Part shown: positions 24,083 to 33,078 of the stretch, in pieces
How the letters are laid out: each line of letters starts with the position of its first letter
How positions within the stretch are numbered: the stretch's first letter is position 1
NCBI GenBank assembly: GCA_025408445.1
Contig: JANYIZ010000130.1
Span: 1-33,528, forward strand
DNA from: Frigoribacterium sp.
GTDB taxonomy: Bacteria; Actinomycetota; Actinomycetes; Actinomycetales; Microbacteriaceae
Length of the DNA stretch: 33,528 nt
Reading direction: 5' to 3'
Program-made: the position numbers and the translations under genes
Notes under the pieces: model-generated
Seen by the model: only the letters and a program-made list of their open reading frames with translations
What the model was told of the DNA's origin: nothing
The model's database searches: none

Positions 24083-24141
24083 GCGAACTGCGCCAGATTG
24101 TCGGGTGACGGCGCGAGAGGCGACCACGTGGCGCAGTTCGC
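24083..24141. repeat. Perfect 13-bp inverted repeat upstream of an AbiEi/DUF559-like gene
   Basis: GCGAACTGCGCCA (24083-24095) and its exact reverse complement (24129-24141) are separated by 33 bases. A smaller inner pair, GTCG (24100-24103) with CGAC (24121-24124), sits inside. No T-run follows, so an intrinsic terminator is not obvious. A similar CGCGAACT core occurs nearby at 24068-24075 and beyond the gene at about 25211-25218. Confidence 0.85.
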
Positions 24142-24207
24142 GTACTCGGCGAGACGCATCGGTGGACAACTTCGGCGCGAAACCGCTTCGAGCGCGAGGC
24201 TCGACGG

Positions 24208-25188
24208 ATGGTCCGTCCGTCAGAACTCCCCTCCTGGCTTGAAGCGGCGCCGTTTTCCTGCGCGACCGGTCTGGCAAACGGGGTCTCCCGGCGACGGCTA
24301 AGGGCAGGGGATCTGACCGCGCCCTTCCACGGCATCCGGCAGTCACATCCCGTGCCGGAGGGCATCGCCTGGAAGTGTCGGGCCTACCGGGAACGGATGC
24401 GCCCGGATGCCGCCTTCAGCCATGAGACCGCGGCGCTATTACTCGGGCTCCCGCTGCCGCTCTACCTGCACAGTCCCTCCCTCGATGTCTCGATCCCGCA
24501 GGGACATCATCCACCGAATGGCGCTGGCGTGGTCGGGCACGAGGTGGCGAACCGACTCTGGGCTCATCGCGATCTCGTACACCGGGATTTCGCCCATGAT
24601 GCCCTGTTCGTGCTGCCGATCGTCTCGGCCGCCCTCATGTGGTCGCAGCTCGCCAGCGCGCTCGATCTCGATGACCTGGTCGCCCTGGGTGACGCGCTGG
24701 TGACCGGCCCCGAAGCTCTCGCGACCGTGGATGAACTGCGGCTTATGGCGGTGTCGTGGGCAGGGAATCGTGGTTCGAAGAAGCTCCGCCAGGCAGCGGA
24801 GGAGGTGCGTCGGGGGCCACTCTCTCGGCCGGAAAGCCTGATCCGTCTGCAGGTGCTGCGAGCGGGAATTCCCGAACCTCGGCTCAACCTCACGGTTCGG
24901 GACCAGACGGGGGAGCACTTGGCAATGACAAACCTGTGCTGGCCGAAATATCGGACCCTCGTCGAGTACGAGGGCGACTATCACCGCTCATCCAGGGCCA
25001 AGTTCCGGTCAGACATCACCAGAATGGAGATGTTTACCGACGGCGGATGGTCCGGATTGCGCGCTCACGCGGATGATGTGTTCGGCGACCCGAATCCTTT
25101 CGTCGCCCGGCTCTGGCGTCGTCTCGAACAGCGAGGCTGGCATCCTGACACAGCGCAGCCGCTCTGGGTTCCGCCGGCGAGGCGCTGA
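24208..25188 (+). CDS. AbiEi/DUF559-like protein with PD-(D/E)XK-type C-terminal domain
   Basis: A 326-residue protein of a family common and multi-copy in actinobacteria. The first part (about 10-60) looks like the HTH-plus-linker of AbiEi-type antitoxins (region FSCATGLANGVSRRRLRAGDLT), followed by a middle domain with SHETAALLLGLPLP. The C-terminal third resembles a Vsr/DUF559 nuclease: Glu209 in RPESLIRL, then TNLCWPKYRTLVEYEG with Glu253, and YHRSSRAKFRSDI. In relatives as I recall them the strand before the core Glu carries Asp (DLAWP); here Asn242 stands in its place, which could impair metal binding. No toxin gene is adjacent. ATG 24208 follows a weak GAGG. Role in defence or repair is possible but unproven. 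Confidence 0.7.
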   Translation: MVRPSELPSWLEAAPFSCATGLANGVSRRRLRAGDLTAPFHGIRQSHPVPEGIAWKCRAYRERMRPDAAFSHETAALLLGLPLPLYLHSPSLDVSIPQGHHPPNGAGVVGHEVANRLWAHRDLVHRDFAHDALFVLPIVSAALMWSQLASALDLDDLVALGDALVTGPEALATVDELRLMAVSWAGNRGSKKLRQAAEEVRRGPLSRPESLIRLQVLRAGIPEPRLNLTVRDQTGEHLAMTNLCWPKYRTLVEYEGDYHRSSRAKFRSDITRMEMFTDGGWSGLRAHADDVFGDPNPFVARLWRRLEQRGWHPDTAQPLWVPPARR

Positions 25189-25287
25189 CCGCACCTCGCC
25201 GCACAGCGCCGCGAACTGCGGCATAGTGTCGCGAATACGAAATCCAAGCGACAAGTCGGCGCGGTTCGCGAAGCTCGCGGGCGGAAC

Positions 25288-26592
25288 TCAGGCGTATCGC
25301 GTCGGAATCACCGGGTCGCCGCGGCTGAGACGGAAAGCCTCCTCGGGCAGCTCCGAGATCGCTGCGGCACGATGCTCTCGAGCGAGAGCCGTCCCGGCGA
25401 CCCCGCGGAATCGCTCCACCGCGACTCCGTCGACCATCAGCGGCACCAGCAACGGACGGTGGGTGGATGTCGCAGCCTCTGGCTCGCCGACGTGAATCAC
25501 TTCGGCGCTCGCCTTGCCTGCCGCGGTGAACTCCCGCACCGGAAACTTGCGTCCCCCGACGGAGACTTTCTCAGGAGACTGTTTGGCCACAGAGATCCAT
25601 GCGCCCGCGGCATCCTTGCGCGCGGCGAGCTTGTAGACGAGCCCGGCAGCGGGGGAGCCCGACCCGGTCACTACCGAAGTGCCGACCCCGTAGGAGTCAA
25701 CCGGCGCAGCGCGCAGGGCAGCGATAGTGAACTCATCGAGATCGTTGGTGACGGTGATTTTAGTGTTAACGGCACCGAGACTGTCAAGCTGGCGGCGCAC
25801 GGCTGCCACCTGCTCGGGCAGGTCTCCGCTGTCGATGCGCACTGCGCCGAGGCCGGTGCCGGCCACCTTCACCGCGAGGTCGACGGCTGCGACCACGTCG
25901 TAGGTGTCGACGAGGAGGGTAGTGCCAGGGCCGAGCGCGTTTACCTGGGCGCGGAAGGCATCCTCTTCGGTGTCGTGGAGGAGGGTAAAGGAGTGGGCGG
26001 AGGTGCCCATCGTTGGCACCCCCCAGCTGCGACCGGCTTCGAGGTTGCTGGTGGCTGCGAAGCCGGCGATGAACGCTGCCCGGGCTGCCGCAACGGCGCT
26101 TCGCTCCCCAGTGCGTCGTGATCCCATCTCGGCGAGAGGGCGGCCGCTCGCGGCCGACACCATGCGGGACGCGGCCGTCGCGACCGCCGAGTCATAGTTG
26201 AGCACGCTGAGTGCGAGGGTCTCGAGGATCACGGCCTCGGCGAAGGTGCCTTCCACGATGAGGAGGGGAGAGCCGGGAAAGTAGACCTCACCCTCCTGGT
26301 AACCGGAGATGGTGCCGGTGAAGCGATAACCGGCGAGCCAGTCGAGAGCGCGGTCGTACACGACGGTGTTGTCCCGCAGCCAGTCGAGCTCGAGGTCGGT
26401 GAAGCGGAAGTCTTCGATGAGATCGAGCAGGCGCCCCGTGCCGGCGACGATCCCATAGCGCCGACCGCCGGAGAGACGGCGGGCGAAGACCTCGAAGACG
26501 CACGCGCGATCATGCGTGCCAGCACGGATAGCCGCGTTGAGCATTGTGAGCTCGTAGCGGTCGGTCAGCAGCGAAGATACGGCATCGGTCAC
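25288..26592 (-). CDS. pncB: Nicotinate phosphoribosyltransferase
   Basis: A 434-residue enzyme that joins nicotinate to PRPP to give nicotinate mononucleotide in NAD salvage. Motifs are LLTDRYELTML near the N terminus, GSRRTG (157-162), the phosphorylatable/catalytic His200 in GTSAHSF, VDTYD, and the phosphate-binding VRIDSGDLPEQV with VTNDLDE. GTG 26592 is chosen because the family N-terminus (TDAVSSLLTDRYELT) starts there. The ATG 17 codons upstream (26643) would cross into the start of the divergent photolyase gene. It is cytoplasmic. The convergent AbiEi-like gene ends 99 bases away. Confidence 0.93.
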   Translation of the reverse strand: MTDAVSSLLTDRYELTMLNAAIRAGTHDRACVFEVFARRLSGGRRYGIVAGTGRLLDLIEDFRFTDLELDWLRDNTVVYDRALDWLAGYRFTGTISGYQEGEVYFPGSPLLIVEGTFAEAVILETLALSVLNYDSAVATAASRMVSAASGRPLAEMGSRRTGERSAVAAARAAFIAGFAATSNLEAGRSWGVPTMGTSAHSFTLLHDTEEDAFRAQVNALGPGTTLLVDTYDVVAAVDLAVKVAGTGLGAVRIDSGDLPEQVAAVRRQLDSLGAVNTKITVTNDLDEFTIAALRAAPVDSYGVGTSVVTGSGSPAAGLVYKLAARKDAAGAWISVAKQSPEKVSVGGRKFPVREFTAAGKASAEVIHVGEPEAATSTHRPLLVPLMVDGVAVERFRGVAGTALAREHRAAAISELPEEAFRLSRGDPVIPTRYA

Positions 26593-26623
26593 GGTAGCCA
26601 GCCTAGCCAGCAGATTGTCCGTG

Positions 26624-26629
26624 TACGGT
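26624..26629 (+). promoter_or_regulatory. Possible leaderless -10 of the photolyase gene
   Basis: TACGGT fits TAnnnT and lies seven bases before ATG 26637, the spacing expected when the start codon is the first transcribed triplet. There is no ribosome site in the 12 bases before the ATG. No clear -35 was found. Confidence 0.4.
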
Positions 26630-26636
26630 AACGCGA

Positions 26637-28097
26637 ATGACATGCATTCGCTGGATCTTCCCCGATCAACTTGGCGACGCCTTTGACGATGGGGGGCCGA
26701 TGCTCCTGGTCGAGTCCCGATCCGAATTACGCCATGCGCCGATCCACCGGGCCAAGGCCCAACTGCTGCTCTCGGCCATCCGGCACCGTGCTGCGGAGCT
26801 CGGCGACCGGGTTGAATTTCACCAGGTCGAACACTACCGCGAGGTGGTGGTGGGTCGCGATGACCTCGAAGTGGTCGATCCGACCTCATACTTCGCCCGT
26901 CGCCTCGTGGAGTCGGTGGGTGCGAAGGTGCTCCCCAGCCGCGGCTTCATCACGGCTGAAGCAGACTTCTCCCGGTGGGCTGATGCTCGAAAGGGCAAGC
27001 CGATCATGGAGGATTTCTATCGCTGGGTGCGAAACCGCACCGGAATCCTGATGGATGGCGACGCCCCGTCAGGCGGGCAGTGGAACTTTGACCACGAAAA
27101 CCGGCAGCCGCCGCCGAAGAAGGCCGCTTCGCTCGGACTGCCCGAACCGTGGTGGCCCGAAGAAGACGACATCGACCGGGAGGTGCGCGCCGATCTCGAC
27201 CGCTGGCAAGCTTCGGGCGAGATTCACCTGGTCGGCGACGATGGCGCGCGTCGGTTTGCGGCGACGCGCGCAGAGGCACAGAGCGCTCTCGACGATTTCA
27301 TTGAGACCCGTCTCGGCGATTTTGGCCCGTTCGAGGATGCGACGCTCACGGGCGACTGGACTATGGCGCACTCGCTGCTGAGTGCGCCGCTGAACCTCGG
27401 CCTGCTGGATCCGCGCGAGGTGATCGATCGGGTCGAAGCCGAGTATCGCGCCGGCCGGGCTCCGATCGGCAGCGTGGAAGGGATCGTGCGCCAGCTCTGC
27501 GGCTGGCGGGACTGGGTCTGGCACCTGTACTGGCGGTTGGGGGAAGACTACGTGAACCGCAACGCCCTCGGTGCGACGATACCGGTCCCTCGCGAGCTAC
27601 TCGAGCTCGAAGCATCCGCGATCGAAGCCAATTGTCTCAGCCAGACGATCGGTGGAGTGCGCGAGCACGGGTGGGCGCACCACATCCAGAGGCTCATGAT
27701 TATCGGCAACTGGGCGCTGCAGCGCGGCTATGACCCGAAGCAGCTGAACGAGTGGTTCATCGGAATGTTCGTGGACGGCACCCCGTGGGTGATGCCGGCG
27801 AATGTCGTGGGAATGAGCCTGTTTGCCGATGGCGGCATCGTCGCGACGAAGCCCTACGCGGCCGGCGGCGCCTATGTCAACAAGATGACGGACTACTGCG
27901 GAGGCTGCAGGTTCAATCCAAAGGTGCGGCTCGGACCGGATGCCTGCCCGGTCACCGCCGGCTACTGGGCGTTTCTCGATCGGGTGGAACCCGTGATCCG
28001 TGGAAACTTCCGGATGGCTCAGCCGCTCGCTGGCTTGCGTCGGCTGAGCGACCGGGAGCAGGTGGTTGAACAGGAGCGTCATCGCACCGGTCTTTAG
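26637..28097 (+). CDS. Iron-sulfur bacterial cryptochrome/(6-4) photolyase (FeS-BCP, PhrB-like)
   Basis: A 486-residue FAD-dependent DNA photolyase of the FeS-BCP class. The N-terminal domain starts RWIFPDQLG, and the C-terminal half holds the FAD-binding region ([18 protein letters not shown], 344-361). Four cysteines, Cys333, Cys421, Cys424 and Cys437, have the same spacing (88, 3, 13) as the [4Fe-4S] ligands reported for Agrobacterium PhrB (Cys350, 438, 441, 454). PhrB repairs UV-induced (6-4) photoproducts using light and carries a lumazine antenna, so the same activity is likely; a purely sensory role cannot be excluded. Divergent from pncB with a 44-base gap. The start is ATG 26637, apparently leaderless. 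Confidence 0.92.
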   Translation: MTCIRWIFPDQLGDAFDDGGPMLLVESRSELRHAPIHRAKAQLLLSAIRHRAAELGDRVEFHQVEHYREVVVGRDDLEVVDPTSYFARRLVESVGAKVLPSRGFITAEADFSRWADARKGKPIMEDFYRWVRNRTGILMDGDAPSGGQWNFDHENRQPPPKKAASLGLPEPWWPEEDDIDREVRADLDRWQASGEIHLVGDDGARRFAATRAEAQSALDDFIETRLGDFGPFEDATLTGDWTMAHSLLSAPLNLGLLDPREVIDRVEAEYRAGRAPIGSVEGIVRQLCGWRDWVWHLYWRLGEDYVNRNALGATIPVPRELLELEASAIEANCLSQTIGGVREHGWAHHIQRLMIIGNWALQRGYDPKQLNEWFIGMFVDGTPWVMPANVVGMSLFADGGIVATKPYAAGGAYVNKMTDYCGGCRFNPKVRLGPDACPVTAGYWAFLDRVEPVIRGNFRMAQPLAGLRRLSDREQVVEQERHRTGL

Positions 28098-28149
28098 GAC
28101 GCGAGGTATCGGCAACCGCGTCGTACTGGCCCGCGTAAACTCAGTGCCT

Positions 28150-29004
28150 ATGGACGACGCGCCGATCGGGATCTTCGACTCCGGCGTTGGCGGACTCACG
28201 GTCGCCCGAGCGGTGATCGACCAACTGCCGCACGAATCGCTCCTCTATGTGGGGGACACCGCGCACTCGCCCTACGGGCCCAAGCCCATCGCTGACGTGC
28301 GCCGCTACACCCTCGAAGTGCTGGATGACCTCGTCGCCCAGGGTGTGAAGATGCTGGTGATCGCCTGCAACACGGCCTCGGCGGCCATGCTGCGGGATGC
28401 CCGTGAGCGGTACACCCAGGCCCTCGGCATCCCGGTGGTCGAGGTGATCCAACCGGCGGTGCGAGCGGCAGTGCGACAGACCCGCAACGGCCGGGTCGGA
28501 GTGATCGGCACGGTCGGCACCATCGGCTCCCGCGCCTACGACGACGCGTTCGCGGCGGCTCCGCACCTCTCGCTCTTCAGCGAGGCGTGCCCGCGTTTCG
28601 TGGAATTCGTCGAGGCGGGCGTCACGAGTGGCCCGGAACTGTTCGAGGTCGCAGAGCACTACCTGGCACCGCTCAAGCACGCCGGGGTGGACACCCTCGT
28701 GCTCGGCTGTACCCACTATCCCCTCATGTCCGCTGCCATCCAATACGTGATGGGCGAGGATGTCACGCTCGTCTCGAGCGCGGAGGAGACCGCGTTCGAT
28801 GTGTACCGCACCCTCGTGAAGCACGGAATCGAACGGGGCCCAGCCACTCGGCCCATCCACACCTTCGTCGCGACCGGCGACTCGCCGGACGACTTCACTC
28901 GCCTCGTGCGCCGATTTCTCGGGCCGGAGGTATCCACGGTCGAACTCGTGGAAACCGGTGCCCTCTCCCTGCCAACTCTCAACCAGAAAGACGACACCCC
29001 ATGA
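28150..29004 (+). CDS. murI: Glutamate racemase
   Basis: A 284-residue enzyme that converts L- to D-glutamate for peptidoglycan. The two catalytic cysteines are visible: Cys73 in [10 protein letters not shown] and Cys187 in [10 protein letters not shown], with Asp10 in [10 protein letters not shown] and the PYG loop ([12 protein letters not shown]). Length is normal. ATG 28150 is used; GTG 28144, two codons upstream, is possible. A TAAACT at 28136-28141 is a plausible -10 giving a very short or absent leader. An in-frame extension to 28066 would overlap the photolyase end and lacks family residues. Its stop overlaps rph as ATGA, as in many actinobacteria. Confidence 0.95.
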   Translation: MDDAPIGIFDSGVGGLTVARAVIDQLPHESLLYVGDTAHSPYGPKPIADVRRYTLEVLDDLVAQGVKMLVIACNTASAAMLRDARERYTQALGIPVVEVIQPAVRAAVRQTRNGRVGVIGTVGTIGSRAYDDAFAAAPHLSLFSEACPRFVEFVEAGVTSGPELFEVAEHYLAPLKHAGVDTLVLGCTHYPLMSAAIQYVMGEDVTLVSSAEETAFDVYRTLVKHGIERGPATRPIHTFVATGDSPDDFTRLVRRFLGPEVSTVELVETGALSLPTLNQKDDTP

Positions 29005-29768
29005 GCGCAACAGACCCGAGTACGACTCGCCCCCGCGCAGACGGCCGGTCGCTCGACCAGCTGCGACCGATCACCATCGAACGCGGCTGGAGTGACCAAG
29101 CAGAGGGATCCGCTCTCATTTCGTTCGGACGTACGAAGGTTCTCTGCACGGCTTCATTCACCAACGGAGTGCCCCGCTGGATGACCGGGAAAGGTAAGGG
29201 CTGGGTCACCGCCGAGTACTCGATGCTTCCCCGTTCCACCAATGACCGTATGGATCGCGAATCGGTGAAGGGGCGAATCGGTGGACGCACTCATGAGATC
29301 TCCCGTCTTATCGGCCGATCGCTGCGTGCCGTCGTCGACATGAAGTCGCTCGGAGAAAACACCATCGTCATCGACTGTGACGTGCTGCAGGCCGACGGTG
29401 GCACCCGCACGGCGGCAATCACCGGGGCGTATGTCGCACTCGCCGATGCCCTCGAATGGGGCCGAAGGAAGAAGTTCATCGGGCAGAATGCGAAACCGCT
29501 CATCGACAGCGTCGCGGCGGTCTCCGTCGGTATCGTCGGCGGCACTCCGATGCTCGACCTCGCCTACACGGAAGACGTGCGCGCCGAGACCGACATGAAC
29601 GTGGTTGTCACCGGCCGTGGCCTGTTCGTCGAGGTGCAGGGAACGGCCGAGGGCGCGCCATTCGATCGCGTGGAGTTGAATGCTCTTCTCGATCTCGCTC
29701 TGGGCGGCGCGGCCGATCTCACCACACTCCAACTCGCGGCGTTGCAGGTGGAGAGCTTGGCCCGATGA
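29001..29768 (+). CDS. rph: Ribonuclease PH
   Basis: A 255-residue phosphorolytic 3'-exonuclease that trims tRNA and other RNA 3' ends in the cytoplasm as a hexamer. The family signature appears throughout: RPDGR-like [38 protein letters not shown], the arginine-rich [22 protein letters not shown] region (split), [17 protein letters not shown] (split), and [12 protein letters not shown] with the phosphate-site residues. ATG 29001 overlaps the murI stop, and the stop overlaps rdgB, so the three genes form one coupled unit. Confidence 0.96.
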   Translation: MSATDPSTTRPRADGRSLDQLRPITIERGWSDQAEGSALISFGRTKVLCTASFTNGVPRWMTGKGKGWVTAEYSMLPRSTNDRMDRESVKGRIGGRTHEISRLIGRSLRAVVDMKSLGENTIVIDCDVLQADGGTRTAAITGAYVALADALEWGRRKKFIGQNAKPLIDSVAAVSVGIVGGTPMLDLAYTEDVRAETDMNVVVTGRGLFVEVQGTAEGAPFDRVELNALLDLALGGAADLTTLQLAALQVESLAR

Positions 29769-30370
29769 CCGGTGCGCTCGTCCCCCTGGTACTCGCCACC
29801 CACAACGCGCACAAGGTCGAAGAATTGCGGCAGATTCTCGGCGCGCGGCTGGATGGGCTCGACCTTCTGGCCTATGACGGGCTCGAGCCGGTGGAGGACG
29901 GCGACAGCTTCGAAGCGAACGCGTTGATCAAGGCGCGGGCGGCATCCGCACACACCGGTTTCGCGGCGATTGCCGACGACTCGGGGATCACGGTGGCGGC
30001 GCTGGGCGGCGCCCCTGGCATCCATTCGGCGCGGTACGCGGGCAGCAGGGACGACGCGGACAACGTGCGACTGCTCGTCACCAACCTGCAGGGGGCGGAT
30101 GATCGCAGCGCCGAGTTCGTGTGCGCTGCGGCCCTCGTGCTGCCCGACGGCCGCGAGACTGTCGTGCTCGGTCGTTGGCCAGGGGCCGTGTTGCTTGAAC
30201 CGATTGGCGGAGGCGGCTTCGGTTATGATCCCGTATTCAGAGCCACCGGATACAGCGTCTCGGTGGCGGAACTGCACCCGGATGAGAAGAACTCGGTCAG
30301 TCATCGCCGTCGCGCCTTCGAGGCTCTGATTCCGATCGTTCGCGAATTGCTGTTAGGTCAGCCCACGTAG
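29765..30370 (+). CDS. rdgB: Non-canonical purine NTP pyrophosphatase (RdgB/HAM1 family)
   Basis: A 201-residue enzyme that hydrolyses ITP, dITP and XTP to the monophosphate, keeping deaminated purines out of nucleic acids. Motifs are [13 protein letters not shown] (9-21), the metal site [14 protein letters not shown] followed by [18 protein letters not shown], and [10 protein letters not shown] at the base-recognition end. ATG 29765 overlaps the rph stop by 4 bases. It is a normal-length member of the family. Its stop codon (TAG 30368-30370) is part of the -10 hexamer proposed for the next gene. Confidence 0.96.
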   Translation: MTGALVPLVLATHNAHKVEELRQILGARLDGLDLLAYDGLEPVEDGDSFEANALIKARAASAHTGFAAIADDSGITVAALGGAPGIHSARYAGSRDDADNVRLLVTNLQGADDRSAEFVCAAALVLPDGRETVVLGRWPGAVLLEPIGGGGFGYDPVFRATGYSVSVAELHPDEKNSVSHRRRAFEALIPIVRELLLGQPT

Positions 30371-30379
30371 AATTTCGGC
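30347..30379 (+). promoter_or_regulatory. Promoter of the Nramp gene, probably leaderless
   Basis: TAGAAT (30368-30373) overlaps the rdgB stop and lies six bases before GTG 30380, the spacing for a transcript starting at the start codon. TTGCTG (30347-30352) is a -35-like hexamer with a short 15-base spacer. No ribosome site is present. Confidence 0.5.
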
Positions 30380-31612
30380 GTGAGTACCACCGCCCGCAGC
30401 ACCCGCCCGGCGGCTCGGGGTCTCTTTCTTCTCGGCCCCGCCTTTGTGGCGGCCATCGCCTACGTGGACCCCGGTAACGTTGCGGCAAACCTCACCGGGG
30501 GCGCACGCTACGGCTACCTGTTGGTCTGGGTGCTCGTGGTCGCCAACCTGATGGCCGGGCTGGTGCAATACCAGTCGGCCAAACTCGGCCTGGTGAGTGG
30601 CCGCACCCTGCCAGAACTCCTGGGCGATCGGCTCAAGCCCACTGCTCGTCGACTGTTCTGGGTGCAGGCGGAACTCGTTGCCGCGGCCACCGACCTCGCC
30701 GAGGTCATCGGCGGAGCCATCGCTCTCAACCTACTCTTCGGGCTTCCCCTTTTCGTCGGTGGTCTCATCGTCGGCGCCGTCTCGACGGGACTGCTCGCCC
30801 TGCAGTCGCGGTACGGCCAGCGGCCCTTCGAAACGGTGATCATCGGCCTGCTTGCGATCATCGCGATCGGATTCCTCGCTGGGCTATTCATTACCCCACC
30901 CGACGGCTTCGCGGTGCTCGACGGTCTCATTCCGCGATTCGACGGTACGGGATCCGTGCTCCTTTCGGCGAGCATGCTCGGCGCGACAGTCATGCCGCAC
31001 GCCATCTATGTGCACTCCGCGCTCGCCCGCGATCGTCACGGTCATTCAGCCACTCCGGAGGCGCGGCGCCTCATCCTGCGCACGACGCGCTTGGACGTGA
31101 TCGTCGCACTCGGTATCGCCGGGATCGTCAACATCGGCATGCTCCTGCTCGCCGCCGTCAACCTTCGGAACATCGACGCCACAGACACGATCTCGGGCGC
31201 ACATGCGGCAATCGGAGCCTCCCTCGGACCGGGGATTGCGCTTGTTTTCTCCATCGGGCTGCTCGCCTCCGGACTAGCGTCGACGTCGGTCGGAACCTAT
31301 GCGGGCGCGACGATCATGGCCGGACTGCTCAAGCGCCGCATCCCGGTCTTCCTGCGTCGCCTGATCACGCTGGTGCCCGCCGTCGCGCTGCTCGCCGCGG
31401 GAATCGACCCGACCGCGGCTCTCGTGGTGAGCCAGGTGTTCCTGAGCTTCGGTATCCCATTTGCACTCGTGCCTCTGCTGAGGCTCACGAACGACCCGAA
31501 CGTGATGGCGGAGCAGGTCAATCGTCGGCCGATGCGTTTGGCCCTTTCGCTCATCGTCGTGCTCGTCGTCGCGCTCAACTTCGCACTCATCGGACTGACC
31601 GTCTGGGGCTGA
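30380..31612 (+). CDS. mntH: Nramp-family divalent metal transporter
   Basis: A 410-residue proton-coupled transporter with about eleven membrane spans that imports Mn(II) (and often Fe(II)). The metal site is recognisable: the broken first helix with DPGN (30-33, Asp30/Asn33) and the sixth-helix motif MPH (205-207, Met205), as in DraNramp and E. coli MntH. Helices appear at regular intervals to the C-terminal LALSLIVVLVVALNFALIGL region. The start is GTG 30380 with no ribosome site, and the promoter appears to be leaderless. No MntR or Fur box was recognised upstream, though I could not scan systematically. Confidence 0.93.
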   Translation: MSTTARSTRPAARGLFLLGPAFVAAIAYVDPGNVAANLTGGARYGYLLVWVLVVANLMAGLVQYQSAKLGLVSGRTLPELLGDRLKPTARRLFWVQAELVAAATDLAEVIGGAIALNLLFGLPLFVGGLIVGAVSTGLLALQSRYGQRPFETVIIGLLAIIAIGFLAGLFITPPDGFAVLDGLIPRFDGTGSVLLSASMLGATVMPHAIYVHSALARDRHGHSATPEARRLILRTTRLDVIVALGIAGIVNIGMLLLAAVNLRNIDATDTISGAHAAIGASLGPGIALVFSIGLLASGLASTSVGTYAGATIMAGLLKRRIPVFLRRLITLVPAVALLAAGIDPTAALVVSQVFLSFGIPFALVPLLRLTNDPNVMAEQVNRRPMRLALSLIVVLVVALNFALIGLTVWG

Positions 31613-31662
31613 GCGACTCCTCGCGCGGTCGAGAGAGCGCGAACGGTACCCTTGGAATCCTT

Positions 31663-32205
31663 ATGGCTTCCGAATCCGAGTTCACCGTCCAGATTGACGA
31701 TTCCCCCGGGGATCGCATCACCGCCGCTGTTGCCCGATTCGGTGAGCAGGCGGTCATCGATCGTTGCGCCTCGCTACTCATGGGGGGCAACGAGGGTGAG
31801 GAGTTTCTTCTGGTCGTCGGTGGCCGTCATGCCCAGGGCGTGCTCGATGGTGCGCCACCGCTCTACTGGCCGGAGGTCTGGGGAGCTCGGGCACTCACCT
31901 TCGTGTGGGCCGCCACCGCGGCATCCGCAGTACATCGTGGACTCGGCGACCAGGCGTGGCGGGTGCGGGAAATGTGCGCGCGCGTGGTCTTTCTACGCCG
32001 TCTCGACGAGCGGGAGGCGCTCGCTGCGCTGTTGACGGATGAGGTCGCCCGAGTACGGGGTGCTGCCGCGCGCGCCCTGGGCGAGGTCGGGGATGCGAGT
32101 CACGTCGAAGCGCTCACGCGCCTGCTCAAGGATGACGAGAAAGAAGTGCGCCGATCCGCCCACGACGCCTTGGTGCGCCTCGAGAAGCGCACCGCCGCAC
32201 CGTAA
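31663..32205 (+). CDS. HEAT-repeat protein of unknown function
   Basis: A 180-residue protein. The C-terminal half (about 95-176) has at least two helical HEAT/PBS-type repeats: WRVREMCARVVFLRRLDEREALAALLTDE (in parts), VARVRGAAARALGEVGD with HVEALTRLLKD, and EKEVRRSAHDALVRLEKR. These repeats normally form a binding surface. The N-terminal half (about 1-90) is mixed and has no motif that I know. No signal peptide or membrane span, so probably cytoplasmic. ATG 31663 has no good ribosome site. It stands alone, 50 bases after mntH and convergent with the DedA gene. Confidence 0.75.
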   Translation: MASESEFTVQIDDSPGDRITAAVARFGEQAVIDRCASLLMGGNEGEEFLLVVGGRHAQGVLDGAPPLYWPEVWGARALTFVWAATAASAVHRGLGDQAWRVREMCARVVFLRRLDEREALAALLTDEVARVRGAAARALGEVGDASHVEALTRLLKDDEKEVRRSAHDALVRLEKRTAAP

Positions 32206-32263
32206 CGCGGGCTCGTCGCGGAATCTGGCGCTCTAGTCACGAGGCGAGCTGTGCCCTCAGGCG

Positions 32264-33016
32264 TCAGTCCTTTTTCTGGTCAAAGTACTTGCGATCGATC
32301 GTGACCTCGGCATCGGTCGGCATCACGGCTGGCTGGCCGTTGGCCTCTCGAGCGGCCTTTCGCACCTTGAGCGATGCCTGGACGACATGGAAGACCGTGG
32401 GGATGAGAGTGAGGAGAACCACGGCGAGGAGCACAACATCCACGTATTTGATCACGAAGTCGGCGACGGGCTTGATGTTGCCGAGCAGGAAGCCGAGCGT
32501 CGTTACACCGGTACCCCAGGCGAACGCGCCGATCGCGTTGTAGAGCGAATACTTGCGGTAGTTCATCTTGCCGACGCCTGCCGCGATCGGCGCGAAGGTC
32601 CGTACGATCGGCACAAAGCGGGCGAGGATCACGGCGGAGCCTCCGAAGCGTTCGAAGAACGCATTGGTGCGCTTTACATTCGCGATGCTGAACAAGCCCG
32701 TCTCTTTCCGCTCGAAGATGCGGGGTCCGGCCTTCTTGCCGATGTAATAGCCGACCTCGCCACCCAGGAACGCCGCCAGCCCGATGGCGAGTGCGACCCA
32801 CCAGACGGAGATCTGGATTGTGCCCGTGAAGGTGAGAAGCCCGGTGATGAGCAGGAGGGTGTCACCCGGAAAAATGAACCCGATGAGCAGGCCGGTCTCG
32901 GCGAAGATGATCGCGCAGACGAGCAGAAGAGCCCACGGTCCAGCTTGATGGATCAGCAGGGTCGGGTCGAGCCACGGGACGAGTGCATTGTGCAGCAAGG
33001 CGAGTACTCCAGTCAT
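32264..33016 (-). CDS. DedA family membrane protein
   Basis: A 250-residue membrane protein of the DedA/SNARE-associated (VTT) family. Typical blocks are FAETGLLIGFIFPGDTLLL (split: ETGL and PGDTLL), LAAFLGGEVGYYIGKKAG, and the conserved FGGSAVILARFVPIVRTFAPI with GxG(KMNYRKY) after it, containing the essential arginines. Recent work links DedA proteins to flipping of undecaprenyl-phosphate or phosphatidyl lipids, which would connect to the wall-polymer genes in this window, but the family has several roles. The C-terminal ~30 residues are charged and cytoplasmic. The start is ATG 33016. Confidence 0.9.
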   Translation of the reverse strand: MTGVLALLHNALVPWLDPTLLIHQAGPWALLLVCAIIFAETGLLIGFIFPGDTLLLITGLLTFTGTIQISVWWVALAIGLAAFLGGEVGYYIGKKAGPRIFERKETGLFSIANVKRTNAFFERFGGSAVILARFVPIVRTFAPIAAGVGKMNYRKYSLYNAIGAFAWGTGVTTLGFLLGNIKPVADFVIKYVDVVLLAVVLLTLIPTVFHVVQASLKVRKAAREANGQPAVMPTDAEVTIDRKYFDQKKD

Positions 33017-33060
33017 CTGTTGGTGTCAGGGTAGCCGATGGGTGCCCGACCGGGCTGGGT

Positions 33061-33067
33061 AAAAAAA
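33061..33067 (-). terminator. T-run after tRNA-Leu
   Basis: Seven A on the + strand, that is a seven-base T-run on the minus strand, start 12 bases after the tRNA 3' end. No separate stem precedes the run apart from the tRNA itself, so this is a possible simple end of transcription only. Confidence 0.35.
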
Positions 33068-33078
33068 TTGGAAATGTG

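Noticed and set aside
31621-31642. TCGCGC / GCGCGA inverted repeat after mntH as a terminator
   Set aside because: Only 6 bp, 10-base loop and no T tract; such pairs are expected by chance in GC-rich DNA.
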